A stretch of 64,000 nucleotides of DNA from Panicum virgatum (Eukaryota > Streptophyta > Magnoliopsida > Poales > Poaceae), in NCBI RefSeq assembly GCF_016808335.1, contig NC_053139.1:18928782-18992781 (forward strand). The letters are read 5' to 3'. The position numbers and the translations under genes are program-made. The notes below the pieces were generated by a model. The model had not been told where the DNA came from. It saw nothing but the letters and a program-made list of their open reading frames with translations, and ran no database searches. The stretch's first letter is position 1; every line of letters starts with the position of its first letter. Shown one piece after another: positions 53,725-64,000 of the stretch.

Positions 53725-56700
53725 ATGCAGGTATGTGCTGCTATGTTGCCGCCCTACCTGCTCGCTTATTCAGACGCAATACGTTGTGATTTCAGTGGGC
53801 TAGCAGGTTCTCGTGAAAATTAGATGAGTTTAGGGGGGCACGATTTCTAAATATAGCAGTTCTTGCCGCTGTTTTTTCCGCTCGCTCCTACTGTGCTTTC
53901 GTGTAGCTCGCGAGCTACACGAAGGTGCCGTGTGAGCTTGTCCGCGAAGTCAGCAGCTCTGTTTGCAATCCAGAAAAATTAGGATGGCCTCGACGGTTTG
54001 GAAGGTGTTGAAGAACATGTCAAAAATTGCAATCCAAGACTGTGCAGAGCTGTTTTGTCGTCTTCTCCCCCCAATCCTTTTGTTTTTGGTGTTCTTGGTG
54101 TTCCTTCCGGGCCATGAGAATGAAAACTTTGGTTTACCTCCCATCTCCCTGTCTAGTAGCAGCTAATGTACAAGCTGGTCTGCCATAGTTTTTGCAGTGA
54201 ACACTATTAGGCTGGTTGTTGAAGGCAACCAATCTGTGTCAGCTGGGAATTTGGGGGAAAGTGGCCAGCCCTGTATTATACTATTCCCCAATTGTTTAGA
54301 AACAATCCCTATCATCTTAAGATTGCAGAATTGTACTTTTGTAGCGAACAAAGTTGGTAGGTTTCTTCTTTACGACTTTCTAGTCTGAACTCTGAAATAT
54401 CTTTTGCCATACCAAAACTAAAGTTTATCTTTGCTTGGGTGAGACTCACACTTGCCTTCTGTTCAGCGAAGCGAAGCGCAGGCTAGGAAGGCATCCCTCG
54501 CTGAGTCTGTGCTAGCAGCCATCTCCGAGCTCATGTCGTCGGCGGCAGCTGTCGATGCTGACCAGGAGAACTTCATGGACGTGGGCAGCCACCTCCACCA
54601 TGCGGCAGTCCCGGGCACGATGGATCTGCAGAAGGCACAAAATTCGCCGACCAACACGCTACACATAATGGAGTATCTGGCTGCCAATGTGGACCTCGCT
54701 AAGGACCTCATCGCAAGGTGCAGTGCTGTGGCACAGCGGCTCATGGATGACGACCTCCTGGGCATAACCGAGGACCTGGACAATGTCATAAAGAATATAA
54801 GCAATGAACTCAACAGGATACCTGTGTCAACATTTGCGAGCAGCAGGTTTGCAGAACCAGCGGTCAGTGGACACCTTCAGGTTGTCAGGGACCGGCATGA
54901 TCTATACGATCAGCGTTCCTGTGATGGCTACTCAGAAGGTGATATGTCAATGGTTGTGGCCATGGAGAGGCCCAGAAGAAGAACACTGCACAATAGTGAC
55001 ATGCCAAGATTGGTAGACTTCCTGCAGGGGATGTACCAGGAGTCGCATGAGTTTGGTGGTCAATCATTCAGTTCCCTCCCTGAAGTCGCAGAATATGTCG
55101 AGCCATTATATGATTCTTTCTTCTGTCCGCTGACGAACAAGGTCATGGTTGATCCAGTAACGACAGAGAGTGGCGTGACTTATGATAGGAGAGCCATTGA
55201 GGATTACTTTGACAAGTTTACAGATGGCTCTGAACCTGTAATATGTCCTGTTACAAAGATGGCAATGCAGAGCAAGACACTAAGGAGCAATGTGCCACTG
55301 AAGAGCACGATTGCAGAATGGATTACAAGGAATGAAGCGACACGGGTCAGGATCGCACGTACCGCACTCTCTATGGCAACCACAGAGGCGATGGTGCTCG
55401 AGGCCATACATGAGCTGAAGGTGCTGGCCAGGCTGAGGAGAAAGAACAGGGATCAGATGCACAAGATTGGCATCACCAAGTTCCTAGCACGGCTTCTGGA
55501 CCACAAGGATGGACTTATCCGATGCGACTCCCTGGACCTCCTCAGCCTGTTGGTTGAGGATGATGCAGGAAAGGTGTGTCAGATGTTTCAACCTTTGCCA
55601 TCTTTTGATCTTTCCTTCAATCCTTGCGAATCATTATGCTATTGTTGTACTGAAACTGATGCTAAACTGCCGTTTAAACTCCTAATTTGACTCAAATTTA
55701 TTTTCATGACATACAGGAAATCATTGCAAAAACCAGAGCAGTTTCAAGGACTATAAAGCTGCTTTCTAGCAGTAGCACTGATGAAAGGCATGCAGCTATC
55801 TCTTTCTTAGTAGAGCTTTCGAAATCAGAGTTACTGTTGGAGAACATTGGATCAACTGCTGGAAGCATACTGATTCTCACCACAATGAAGTTCAACAGCT
55901 CAGATGATCCTGTTGCTGCTGAGAAGGCTGGAGAGGTCCTAAAGAACCTGGAGAAATGCCCAAAGAATATCAAGTACATGGCCGAAAGTGGCTACTTGGA
56001 TCCTTTGCAAAGGCACCTAGTTGAAGGTAAGATTTAGCCTGTCTACAACGAGGGGGGTTCGCGCATTACTTTCTTTTGTGTGTTAAGCTAACATATGCTA
56101 CTAGTTTGTGAACAATTACTTTCGGCCTGAGTTGAAAAATGACACTTTCAGCTGGTCAAAACCATGGATACTTCAAAACTTCAGTGCATAAAATTTCTTT
56201 AATTTGCATCACATTTCTGAAAACTTACCATTTGAGTACAGTGGGAGTCGTCTTTCCTTTGGTAATTTGAAGTTTGAATTAATGTGTCAACAAAGTTGTG
56301 CAGATTAGTTTGATATGTAGCAAAATTATGACTTATGCTACTAGTTCGTGAAATGCTGAGTTGAAAGTGCCACTTCCAACCTGTCAAAACCATGCATACT
56401 TCAATTCAGTACATCAATTTTCTTTAATTTTCATCACATTTCTGAAAATTTACCATTTGAGTACAGCGGGAGTCTTTCCTTTGGATGTTTGAAGTTTGAA
56501 TTAATGTGTGAACAAAGTTGTGCAGATTATTTTGATATGTTGCAAAATTAGGACATCTTTCTTTTGTGACTGTTCACACATTCTGTTTCCTTTTTTACTT
56601 GATACATTCAACCTGATACGTGATAAAGCACCGCTTGGAACGTGCTTTTTCATAGGAATCATATGGAAAATTACTATGTTCTTGCGAATCACACCTTGAC

Positions 56701-58369
56701 ATTGCCATGAGCTGACATGAACTACTAAACAGGGTCAGAAGATGTGCAGATGGAAATGGTGAGCTACCTCGGGGAGCTAATTCAGAAGCAGGAGATGACC
56801 ATCAACATTGCCGGGAGCGCATCAGAGATCCTCATCAAGATGGTGCGCAGAGGCAATAACGCAATTTGCAAGGCAGCGCTGGACGTCCTGGTACAGATCT
56901 CCTCCCACCACCCCAACGGCAAGACACTCGTGGACGCAGGTGCTGTCCCTGTCATGGTCGAGGAGCTCTTCATCCGAAAGATTGATGATGAACCCATGGG
57001 CTCTAAAACGGAGGCTGCCGCCGTGCTAGCCAACATTGTTGAGTCAGGCTTGGATCCTGAGGCCATCGTCGTCAACAAGGAAGGCCACGTCATCACGTCC
57101 AAGTACTCGGTGTACAACTTTGCTCACATGCTCAAATGCTCCATGCCTGACACCCTCAACCTCAGCATTGTGCGCGTGCTGCTCGCCCTCACCACACTCC
57201 CCAAACCTCTCGCCACGGTGGTCTCGGTCATGAAGGAGCAGGACAGCAGCCAGACTGTGATTGAGCTTATGGGCTCGCTCTCGGAGTCGCTTGGCATCGC
57301 TGCAACGAGGTTGCTCATCGCATTGTCCCCGCAGATGGGGCATACCATTGCCGAGAAGCTCTGCAAGGCCCCGGGGCAGCCAGGTAAGCTTGTCAAGAGC
57401 ATCGGCCTTCACGGCCGGATCACCGAGCGGCACGCCATGTCGGCAATACTCCTGGCGAAGCTGCCGTACCAGCACATTGCTCTGAATCTGGCGTTGCTCA
57501 ACCGTGGCGCCGTGACGACCGTGCTGGCCAAAATAGACGAGATGCAGCGCGGTGAAACGAGGGCAAGCCGCTACGCGAAGGCATACATGGAGGGCCTCGT
57601 TGGTGTGCTTGTTCGGCTAACAACAACACTGTATGACCCGGACGTGCTCCTTGCAGCCATGGATCACAACCTCACATCGGTGCTCACTGACCTCCTTGTG
57701 CGGTCGGTGGGCAGCGACGAGGTGCAGCGGCTCGCCGCGGTCGGCCTGGAGAACCTCAGCAGCCAGTCGCCCAACCTCTCTCAGCCCCCAACCGAGGAGC
57801 GGCGCCCGAAGAAGAAGAACATCCTTCGGCGCCTGCGCGAGGCGCACGCCGGGCGGGTGCATGACAACCGGAGGCCGCCGGCACACAGCCGGGTCTGCCC
57901 GGTGCACCGCGGCGTGTGCTCCCCGTCCACCACGTTCTGCCTGGTGGAGGCCGGCGCGGTGGAAGGCCTTCTGTGCGTCCTGGAGAGCAACGAGAACGGG
58001 CGCGTGGTGGAGGCCGCCCTCGGCGCGCTCTGCGCTCTGATGGACGACGCGGTGGACGTGACGAGCGGCGTGGCCGTGCTCGCGGAGCACGACGCGGCGC
58101 GGCACGTGCTGCGGGCGCTGCGGCAGCACCGCGATGGGCCCGGGTGCGGGACGGTGGCGCGGAGGTGCTTCTGGGCAGTGGAGAGGTTCCTGGCGCACGG
58201 CGGTGAGCGGTGCGTGAGGGAGGTGACCAGCGACCGGGCGCTGCCGAGCCTGCTGGTGAGCGCCTTCCACAAGGGCGACGCCGCCACCAAGCAGGCAGCC
58301 GAGAGCGTGCTCCGGTGCCTCCACCGCATGCCGGACTACTCCGCCACCTACGAATCCGTCGAACTGTAA
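53725..58369 (+). CDS. U-box/ARM-repeat E3 ubiquitin ligase, four coding exons, 1,019 residues
   Basis: Exons 53725-53730, 54467-55573, 55717-56026 and 56733-58369 join in phase (6+1107+310+1637 nt). The first coding exon holds only ATG CAG; the frame in exon 2 is open upstream but has no ATG, and TTCAG at 54462-54466 is a good acceptor. The N-terminal helical region (about 10-120) is followed by a U-box at about residues 216-288 (FFCPLTNKVMVDPVTTESGV, TYDRRAIEDYF, CPVTKM, then STIAEWI). About 330-1019 consists of ARM-like repeats (AALDVLVQISSHHPNGKTLV, VEAGAVEGLLCVLESNENG). A basic segment (RRPKKKNILRRL) lies near 829. The layout matches plant PUB43/44-type proteins, which transfer ubiquitin directly without a RING zinc site. 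Exon 4 is very GC-rich at its end, usual in grasses. No disabling change seen. Confidence 0.9.
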
Positions 58370-58943
58370 ACCAACACTTCAATGCTCGCATTTGTGTATC
58401 TCTTCTTCTAGCCTCCTTTTCTTCGAGCTTTTCTTCCTGCCTTTCTTGGCTTGTGTGTAACAGGGGTTGATGCATTGTTTGGTGTAGCTAAAGGAAAAAT
58501 AGAAAAGGTAAAAAACTGGGGATGCGATGTTCATGTAATGTAAGTATAACTACAGGTTATAGCAGGGGAAGATAGTCTTTTGGTTATTGTCTGTATGCGG
58601 TATGCCTATCACTTGATGAAGTGTGTTCAGTAGATTTTGGTCAATGGTTTTACAAGCCTCTCTGGCTAATTGATGCTGTTCTGCTGCTAATTGGAGCTTT
58701 TGCTTGCCAATTAAAAGAACAGAACAAAGTTTTACATCAGCCGAAATGTGGAATCCCGTAGTGTAGATTGAGAAATGAGAAGCCATTGTGCCAGCGTTTT
58801 TGTTTGGGCCTCGATAGTGGTCGGGGCCCAAAACCAACTCCTACCAAATGGTTCCAAAATGAGCATAGTTCCCATGGTAGCGATATTCTTTTCTAGTGAC
58901 AGACAACAGGAGAAAATAGCAAGAGAATGACATTTGACAACTT
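58370..58943. other. 3' region of the U-box gene
   Basis: The 3' UTR follows the TAA at 58367-58369; its end is not marked by a clear polyadenylation signal. No further gene. Confidence 0.5.
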
Positions 58944-59163
58944 CTCCATCCAATCCAAATTATAATTCGTTTGACTTTTTTTACCCAAGTTAACCACTCG
59001 TTTTACTCAAAAATTTATGTAAAATTACTTCTTTGTTGTGGTTTGCTTTATTAATAAAAGTTATTTAAAAATAACTTATATATTTGTATAATTGTTTTTA
59101 AATAAGACAAGTGGTTAAATTTGGGTTAAGAAAAAAACAAATTATAGTTTGGAACCGAAGGAG
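58944..59163. mobile_element. Stowaway-like MITE, about 220 bp
   Basis: Left end CTCCATCCAATCCAAATTAT, right end reversed CTCCTTCGGTTCCAAACTAT, both variants of the grass Stowaway terminus CTCC(C)TCCGTCCCAAA. A TA follows the right end; the left TA is lost or mutated. Confidence 0.75.
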
Positions 59164-59331
59164 TAGCTAAGATGGAAGGTGATGTTTGGTTGAGATGTAA
59201 CCCAAATTTTTCATTTGTACTCTCAAACGTCATATATTTAGAAATGGAGATATTAAATTATGTTAGAACCTTTAGGATCTCTAGGAATAGATTGAGTTGG
59301 TACTTTCTTTTCTATTGGATAAAACAGGGGT

Positions 59332-59739
59332 TGTTGAATACATGAACTAGAGAGAGCAGAAGGAAAGAGCAGAGACACTAACCATCGGCTGTGGAAGTAG
59401 AGGATGAAAGTCGTCGGTGTAGGTGAAGATCGTCGCTGCAGTGCAGTGCAGTGCAGTGGCGACCGGCGATGAGGCGCAGTGGCGACCGGCGATGAGGCGC
59501 AGTGACGGTGGTGATAGGGGTCATCCCTCAGTACAGCGCCCTTCGTGATCGGATCGATACCCGCGTAGATGAGGTCTCAGCAAACGTTGGTTTGCGTGCC
59601 CTCCTCAACAGGGTTCTTATAGTTGTGGCGCTGACAGAAGGGGCCCACTACCTTAATGATGATTAGTGCCCCCGATCAGGGCGTGATTAGGGGAAGTTGG
59701 ACTTGGTCCCTTGACCAAGTCTTGGAGATCAATCCAACA
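59332..59739 (-). repeat. 3' LTR of a minus-strand Copia element, 408 bp
   Basis: Edges TGTTGAATAC and GATCAATCCAACA. On minus it is preceded by the polypurine tract AAGGGGGAGAA (59740-59750), which fixes it as the 3' LTR. A TATA-like CTATAAGAACC lies on minus near 59610-59620. Two copies of GGCGACCGGCGATGAGGCGC start near 59458 and 59481. Confidence 0.75.
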
Positions 59740-59959
59740 TTCTCCCCCTTGATCTCAACTTTGTACTTTAAACTATTCAACTTGGACTTAACTTCTTTTC
59801 TTTTCTTTACTTGCTTTGCTTTCGGTCCTCATCTCATTGCAGATCGGTACGTAGGGCGTGCTTCGTCATGACAGTTATCACTTACCATCAGATAAACAGC
59901 CACAATGCACCTTTCTGTATTGAAACAAGACCTTAACCTTTCTTTGGGCCCTTTAGAAA

Positions 59960-61430
59960 TCCAGAAATCATAGGCCTCCCGTAAAACCCATGTCGACTTG
60001 GGCGGTAGGCCTTTTGGTAAGCGGATCCGCAAACACTTGTTTGATACTTTGGTGCTCCATGATTTCATATGATTCTGGATTTTCTCCTTTGCAACATATA
60101 AGTCATTGTCAATGTGTTTGGCAGCACACTTGACATGTTGCCATAGGAGTGAAAAAATATTCGAATGGTATACTGCTGTTGTCTATCATTATCAATTCCG
60201 GGTAAAGGTTTCATCAACCATTTTGTCTGTCCTGTAGCCTCATATCATGCTAAACTTTGGGTACACGACCCACGGTATCACAACTATTTTGCTTAAGAGC
60301 TTTTCCACAATAAAACTCCAAGCGCGAGTGTTAGCTACTACTGTGGGCTTCACTAAACAACTCGCCAAAACTTAATTCCTTTTGCTCACAACCTTTTGAG
60401 AGCACATGTTCCTTTCTTACTTAGCATGAGGCTGACAATACTTTGCAAAATTGCAAAACATTCTATAACTCCATTCCAGTGATCTATTGCTGGACTGGAC
60501 TTCTGCCAAAATGTCCCGGATACTTGCACTATGTCAGGATAAATTCTTTTGAGCACTAATTTTGCTTCCAACAGCTAAAGCACATGGAACCTTTTTCTTT
60601 TGATCGATCATATAACGGTTCCTGGAATTCTGAAAGTTCCAAAACTATTACCCTTGACAATAGGACAGGCGTAGGCTTACTCGCATACATACTATATATC
60701 TTTCAGAACTCTTTTCTAAGTATGCTCTCTGCGATAATCCTTAATACCCCCTTTACTTTTATCCCAGTGAATTTTTATTTCTAGAGCGAATGATTTTTCA
60801 CCGAGATTATTTTATCAAAACTAGAGGTCATAATAACCTTCTTTAAACTTTGTAGGAAAATAATTTCCCATCTTCAAACTTTGCATATTTGCAATTTGTC
60901 GTCTTGACCTTTAATTAAAACCCAAAACTTTCTTTGTTCTCATAAAACTTTAGATACCACTATGCTGATTTCATCAGATGGTATTCGGATGTTCTTTTCT
61001 TTCCACAACAAAACCATTTGGTTATGTCATGTATATACTCTTTCTCGTACAAATCTTCATTGGAAGATATTTCACCAACATCCATTTGATGCAATTCTAA
61101 AAGTAGTATGCACCAATGTCTCCAGGATTCTAAAAGAATTCTTTCATGAGATTGTACAAAAAATGTCTCATTAGAACTTATCCTTTGTCTTTGCATAAAT
61201 CTTTTTGCCATAAGTCGTACTTAGCGACTTTCCATGTTCACTCTAAAGTCACATTTAATCTTGTAGACCCATTATAGCCTACTGTCTTGGCTCTGTTAGT
61301 AACTTATTTTATGTTCCAAAATAAATTTGAAACTTCTAGGTCTCATGACATCTTTTATGGCTTCTTGCCACCTCGATGAATGAGACACCTCAATTTCTGT
61401 CATTCAATCAACACCTCAACATATGACGAG
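59960..61430 (-). pseudogene. Copia reverse transcriptase-RNase H remnant
   Basis: In changing minus-strand frames: EVSHSSRWQEAIKDVMRP (about 61390), RLMAKRFMQRQRISSNETF (about 61200), LLELHQMDV (about 61100; normal IWQMDVKTAF), GLSQRAYLEK (about 60700), a VGS block (about 60550) and ADPLTKRP (about 60015), in the order of Copia RT and RNase H. The catalytic YVDD motif cannot be found intact. Stops and shifts occur throughout, so it is inactive. Confidence 0.75.
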
Positions 61431-61584
61431 ACAATTGTAGTGCTTGAATCATAGGAGTGGACATACAGTCTCACTTCTCTTCAAGCCTTAGTTCTTTGCA
61501 TACTTACTCCCCCAGATTATCCCATCTATTGTAAAGATGGAATATCTTCGAGCTTTTGTTTGGGTTTGTTCTTTACAAGCCTCA

Positions 61585-61685
61585 AAGGGTGCTTTAAGCA
61601 CCACCTTGCTTTAAGCACCACCTTTTCTTTCGGATGTTTTGAGAAGGGTGCTATAAGCACCACCTTTTCTTTCGAATGTTTTGAG
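61585..61685. repeat. Tandem repeat with internal palindrome
   Basis: AAGGGTGCT(T/A)TAAGCACCACC plus CTTTTCTTTCG(G/A)ATGTTTTGAG is repeated head to tail (61585-61643, 61644-61685). Each unit contains GGTGCTTTAAGCACC or a variant, a near-perfect palindrome. Confidence 0.8.
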
Positions 61686-62374
61686 GCTCAACTTTCTTTT
61701 CTTCTTATTTAGAGCTGAAAAACTCTAAAAATCTTGCTTATTTTTATGGTTGGGATATCAACATTATGACCGTTGTACTCCCTTTTTTGGTCGGTCATAT
61801 TCACTTTAATAGATCATCTTTGCTTTTAAAAATGCATCACATTTAACTTTGCGGGGAAATTCTCTCTAAATTTTAATCTTTCTTGTCTTTCTAATCTTTC
61901 TCCCCCTCGAAATATGGCACAAACTTTGCTGCCATAATTTCGAAACTATTTTTAACACTTGTGAACGAGGAGCATTTCATTACTAGAATTTTATTCATAT
62001 GACCAAGTCATACAAAATAATGGGAGTACCATTTCCTCGTTCCTTTTTCAAGAGCTCCTCAGAGTTCTTGATTTGTTGCACTTTCAAGAACTCATCAAGT
62101 TCTTCATTTTGCTATACTTTTGCAAGTCATGCTTGCAATCTTGGTTCGCATACAACTTTCTTTTTGTCCTTCGATTCTTTTCAAGTCACTATCCAACATG
62201 CCACTATAGTAGTGCATGAGAATTGTTGGTATAACTTTAAAAGCTCCCCCAGACTTCTTTACTTTTATGTGATACTCAAGTAGCACATGATCCATCACAA
62301 CTTTTCCTGTCATGCAGGATATAAGTGACGAAAACTTTTCCGACATGCGGTATAAAACTTCAAAGTCATTTGCA

Positions 62375-63450
62375 ACGCATGTTTAATTCAACGTTGGTCA
62401 AATTGAACGTGCGTCAAACTCATTTCAACCATTATCTTTACTGTTGAAGGACAAGATAACACTTTATAGAGATAAAATTTTGGTCACAATGACTAAAACA
62501 TGCACATATACTTTCTTTTCTGATTAAATCTTCTCGTTGGTTCCAATTTAATCAAAAATTTTAACGAATTACAATATTCGCAAAACTTTAGTGAGAGAAA
62601 CCAAAACCTTTTCAAAAACAGTTGCATCTCTTTTCCATATCAACTAAAAATCATAATGGAATAAGCACTTTTCTTTCTTAACCTCAAGCTGAGTAACCTC
62701 AAAGCTTTATCTGTAGCGTTGATCGGAATCAACTTTTGTCTGTCAATTTCTCTCTACTTGGGAAGAATTGTATGTCTTAATTTAACGTTGGTCAAAATTA
62801 AAACATACAACTTTCCTTTACTTTCAATTCTATATCACCGTTGGGCAGAAATAGAACACATGACTAGAATAAAAATTATAATATTGCCATCATCAACTTT
62901 GGTCAGAAAATGACAACATCATATTAAACTTTAAATTTCTTTTCTTTTAAGAGCAAACTAATGCTTAACTTGACACTTACAATGGCAAAAAGGTGCCAAA
63001 ACATCCTTTCTTTGACATACAACAGCGGAAGCTTTTCTTAACCTTAAACTTAAAGGCTCATTTTTTTCCCACAGGGAAAAACTCATCTGAGTTTATCTTT
63101 CTTTATTGCAGCGGAAAACTTTTTCTTTCTTTCATAAGTTTTTCTTTGTTTTTCTCTATTCTCTGAAAATGGATGCAAAAAAGTCAAAGAATTAACTTTA
63201 AACTTAAAATCACAATAAAATTATAATATTGTTATCATCAACGTTGGTCAGAAAATAACAATATCATAATTAACTTTAAACCAATATCTTTCTTCTCCTC
63301 TATTTAAATTTTCCCGTTGGTTCCAATTTAAATGGAGGATGAAACTTTTACTTTACAGCGAAGACTTTTGGAAAACTCTATATTCAGAAGCATTTATATA
63401 CTCTTTTATTCTCTAAATAATTACATGTTGGTTCAAAATTGAATGGAGAA
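62375..63450 (-). repeat. Series of eight hairpins with a shared CGTTGGT-type loop
   Basis: Stems at 62375-62414, 62521-62554, 62768-62810, 62828-62856, 62876-62926 (weak), 63219-63271, 63297-63338 and 63409-63450. Stem sequences differ from one another, but every loop carries CGTTGGT or a one-base variant (ACCAACG on the Copia sense strand). The best are 63219-63271 (16 of 17 pairs, loop of 19) and 62768-62810 (15 of 16 pairs, loop of 11). Located upstream of pol in the Copia element, in the leader or gag position. No family known to me has this layout. Confidence 0.7.
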
Positions 63451-63530
63451 CAAAACTATAATCAGCATTATCAAAATATCCTTAAAAAAAACTTCTGGAA
63501 AAAAAAATGAAACTCTGTACTTTGCTTTCA

Positions 63531-64000
63531 GCCCAGTGGCCAAAACACAGAGCTTGGCTCGGCCCGTTCTACCCCCGCTGGCGCGGCCCAAAACCAGCAA
63601 AATGGGCCCGCGTGCAGCCCACACGCGCTCGCGCAGCCCAGTCTTCTCGCGCGCATCCGGCCCAGTAGCCGAAACCGGCCTGAGGCCTGCTCAGGCGCGC
63701 GGCGCACCCGCGTCCCAGGCCACAACCTGGGTCTGGGCCAGGCATTCGGCCTCCGCGCAATCCCCTCTTGGGCCGAAAGCAGCCCGTGAGGCGCTCGGTC
63801 GACGCTGGCCGTCGGATCGAATCCGACGGCCGTCCGCGGTTCTCGCCCGATCAAAACCGCCAGCCGAGCGGTTCCTCTCCAAAACCCTAGGTTCATTCGA
63901 CCATCCTCTTCCCGAGTCCGAGCCCGGCGCCGCCGCCGCCGGCAGCTCTCGCCGGCCCACAGCTGGTTCTGGTCTCCGGCCGGCGGCCAGCGGCCCTTCT
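63531..64000. promoter_or_regulatory. GC-rich end of window, possible promoter of a plus-strand gene
   Basis: Abrupt change to GC-rich sequence with several TGGGCC/GGCCCA motifs (63600-63780), a perfect 11-bp stem GGCCGTCGGAT / ATCCGACGGCC with a CGA loop (63808-63832) and a telo-box AAAACCCTAG at 63881-63890. Such motifs are common in leaders and promoters of plant housekeeping genes, but similar sequence also occurs in LTR-element leaders. No start codon can be assigned before the window ends. Confidence 0.35.

Larger units (their letters stand above)
59332..63530 (-). mobile_element. Decayed Copia element, minus strand, 5' LTR not found
   Basis: From right to left on the map: non-coding or gag region with hairpins (62370-63450), unclear middle, RT-RNase H remnant (61430-59960), polypurine tract and 3' LTR. 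No second LTR is visible before the window ends, so the element is 5'-truncated or its 5' LTR lies in or beyond the GC-rich end. Confidence 0.65.

Noticed and set aside
53963..54166. 67-codon frame in intron 1 of the U-box gene
   Set aside because: No domain, inside a well-defined intron, and the Leu/Val-rich end is not convincing as a membrane peptide without support.
57617..58475. Long antisense frames (up to 239 codons) opposite the last U-box exon
   Set aside because: Shadow frames produced by GC-rich third positions; the ARM-repeat protein on the plus strand explains the region.

Overview
This window is plant nuclear DNA, almost certainly from a grass and probably a panicoid such as sorghum, sugarcane or Miscanthus. 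The grounds are GC-rich first exons, intron-containing genes of grass type (F-box/LRR and U-box/ARM), several MITE families, and a dense nest of CACTA, Copia, Gypsy and LINE elements. Nothing bacterial, organellar or CRISPR-like is present. I support three host genes; most of the remaining sequence is transposon-derived.

0-14.4 kb: a minus-strand grass gene of unknown function (ATG at 8620, TATA box at 8697-8704) has been broken by CACTA DNA transposons. One element (5031-7751) sits in the coding sequence with a clean 3-bp target duplication. Removing it restores an open frame of 350 codons. A second CACTA-derived block (1054-4846) cuts the gene again. A roughly 2-kb piece containing the first element's end, the exon piece and the second element's end is repeated in inverted orientation upstream of the gene's promoter (9222-11332). 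The intact 5' exon therefore lies between the arms of a large inverted duplication that includes its own next exon piece. Two other CACTA families follow (end at 12138; start at 12541).

14.4-21.8 kb: a gag-only, Sirevirus-like Copia element whose 5' LTR is reduced to its last bases, then the 3' end of a dead LINE.

21.8-32 kb: an apparently intact four-exon F-box/LRR gene (22763-25616), a MITE, a probable 2.1-kb solo LTR and a 319-bp Tourist fold-back element.

32.2-48.7 kb: one Gypsy element bounded by a perfect CGAGG target duplication. It has been filled by later insertions: a 301-bp solo LTR, a non-autonomous LTR element, a second Gypsy-type element, and at least three Sirevirus-like LTRs.

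48.7-59.3 kb: a four-exon U-box/ARM-repeat E3 ligase gene (CDS 53725-58369), whose upstream region holds several MITEs and tiny insertions flanked by direct repeats. A hAT MITE with an 8-bp target duplication lies just upstream of its leader.

59.3-64 kb: a decayed minus-strand Copia element. The part upstream of its pol remnant holds a striking series of short hairpins that all carry a CGTTGGT-type loop. The window ends in GC-rich sequence with telo-box and TGGGCC motifs, possibly the promoter of a further gene.

Main candidates for something new: the inverted duplication around the broken gene, the hairpin series at 62.4-63.45 kb, the CpG-rich palindromic repeats that differ between Copia-type LTRs, and the cluster of micro-insertions at 49.3-51.5 kb.
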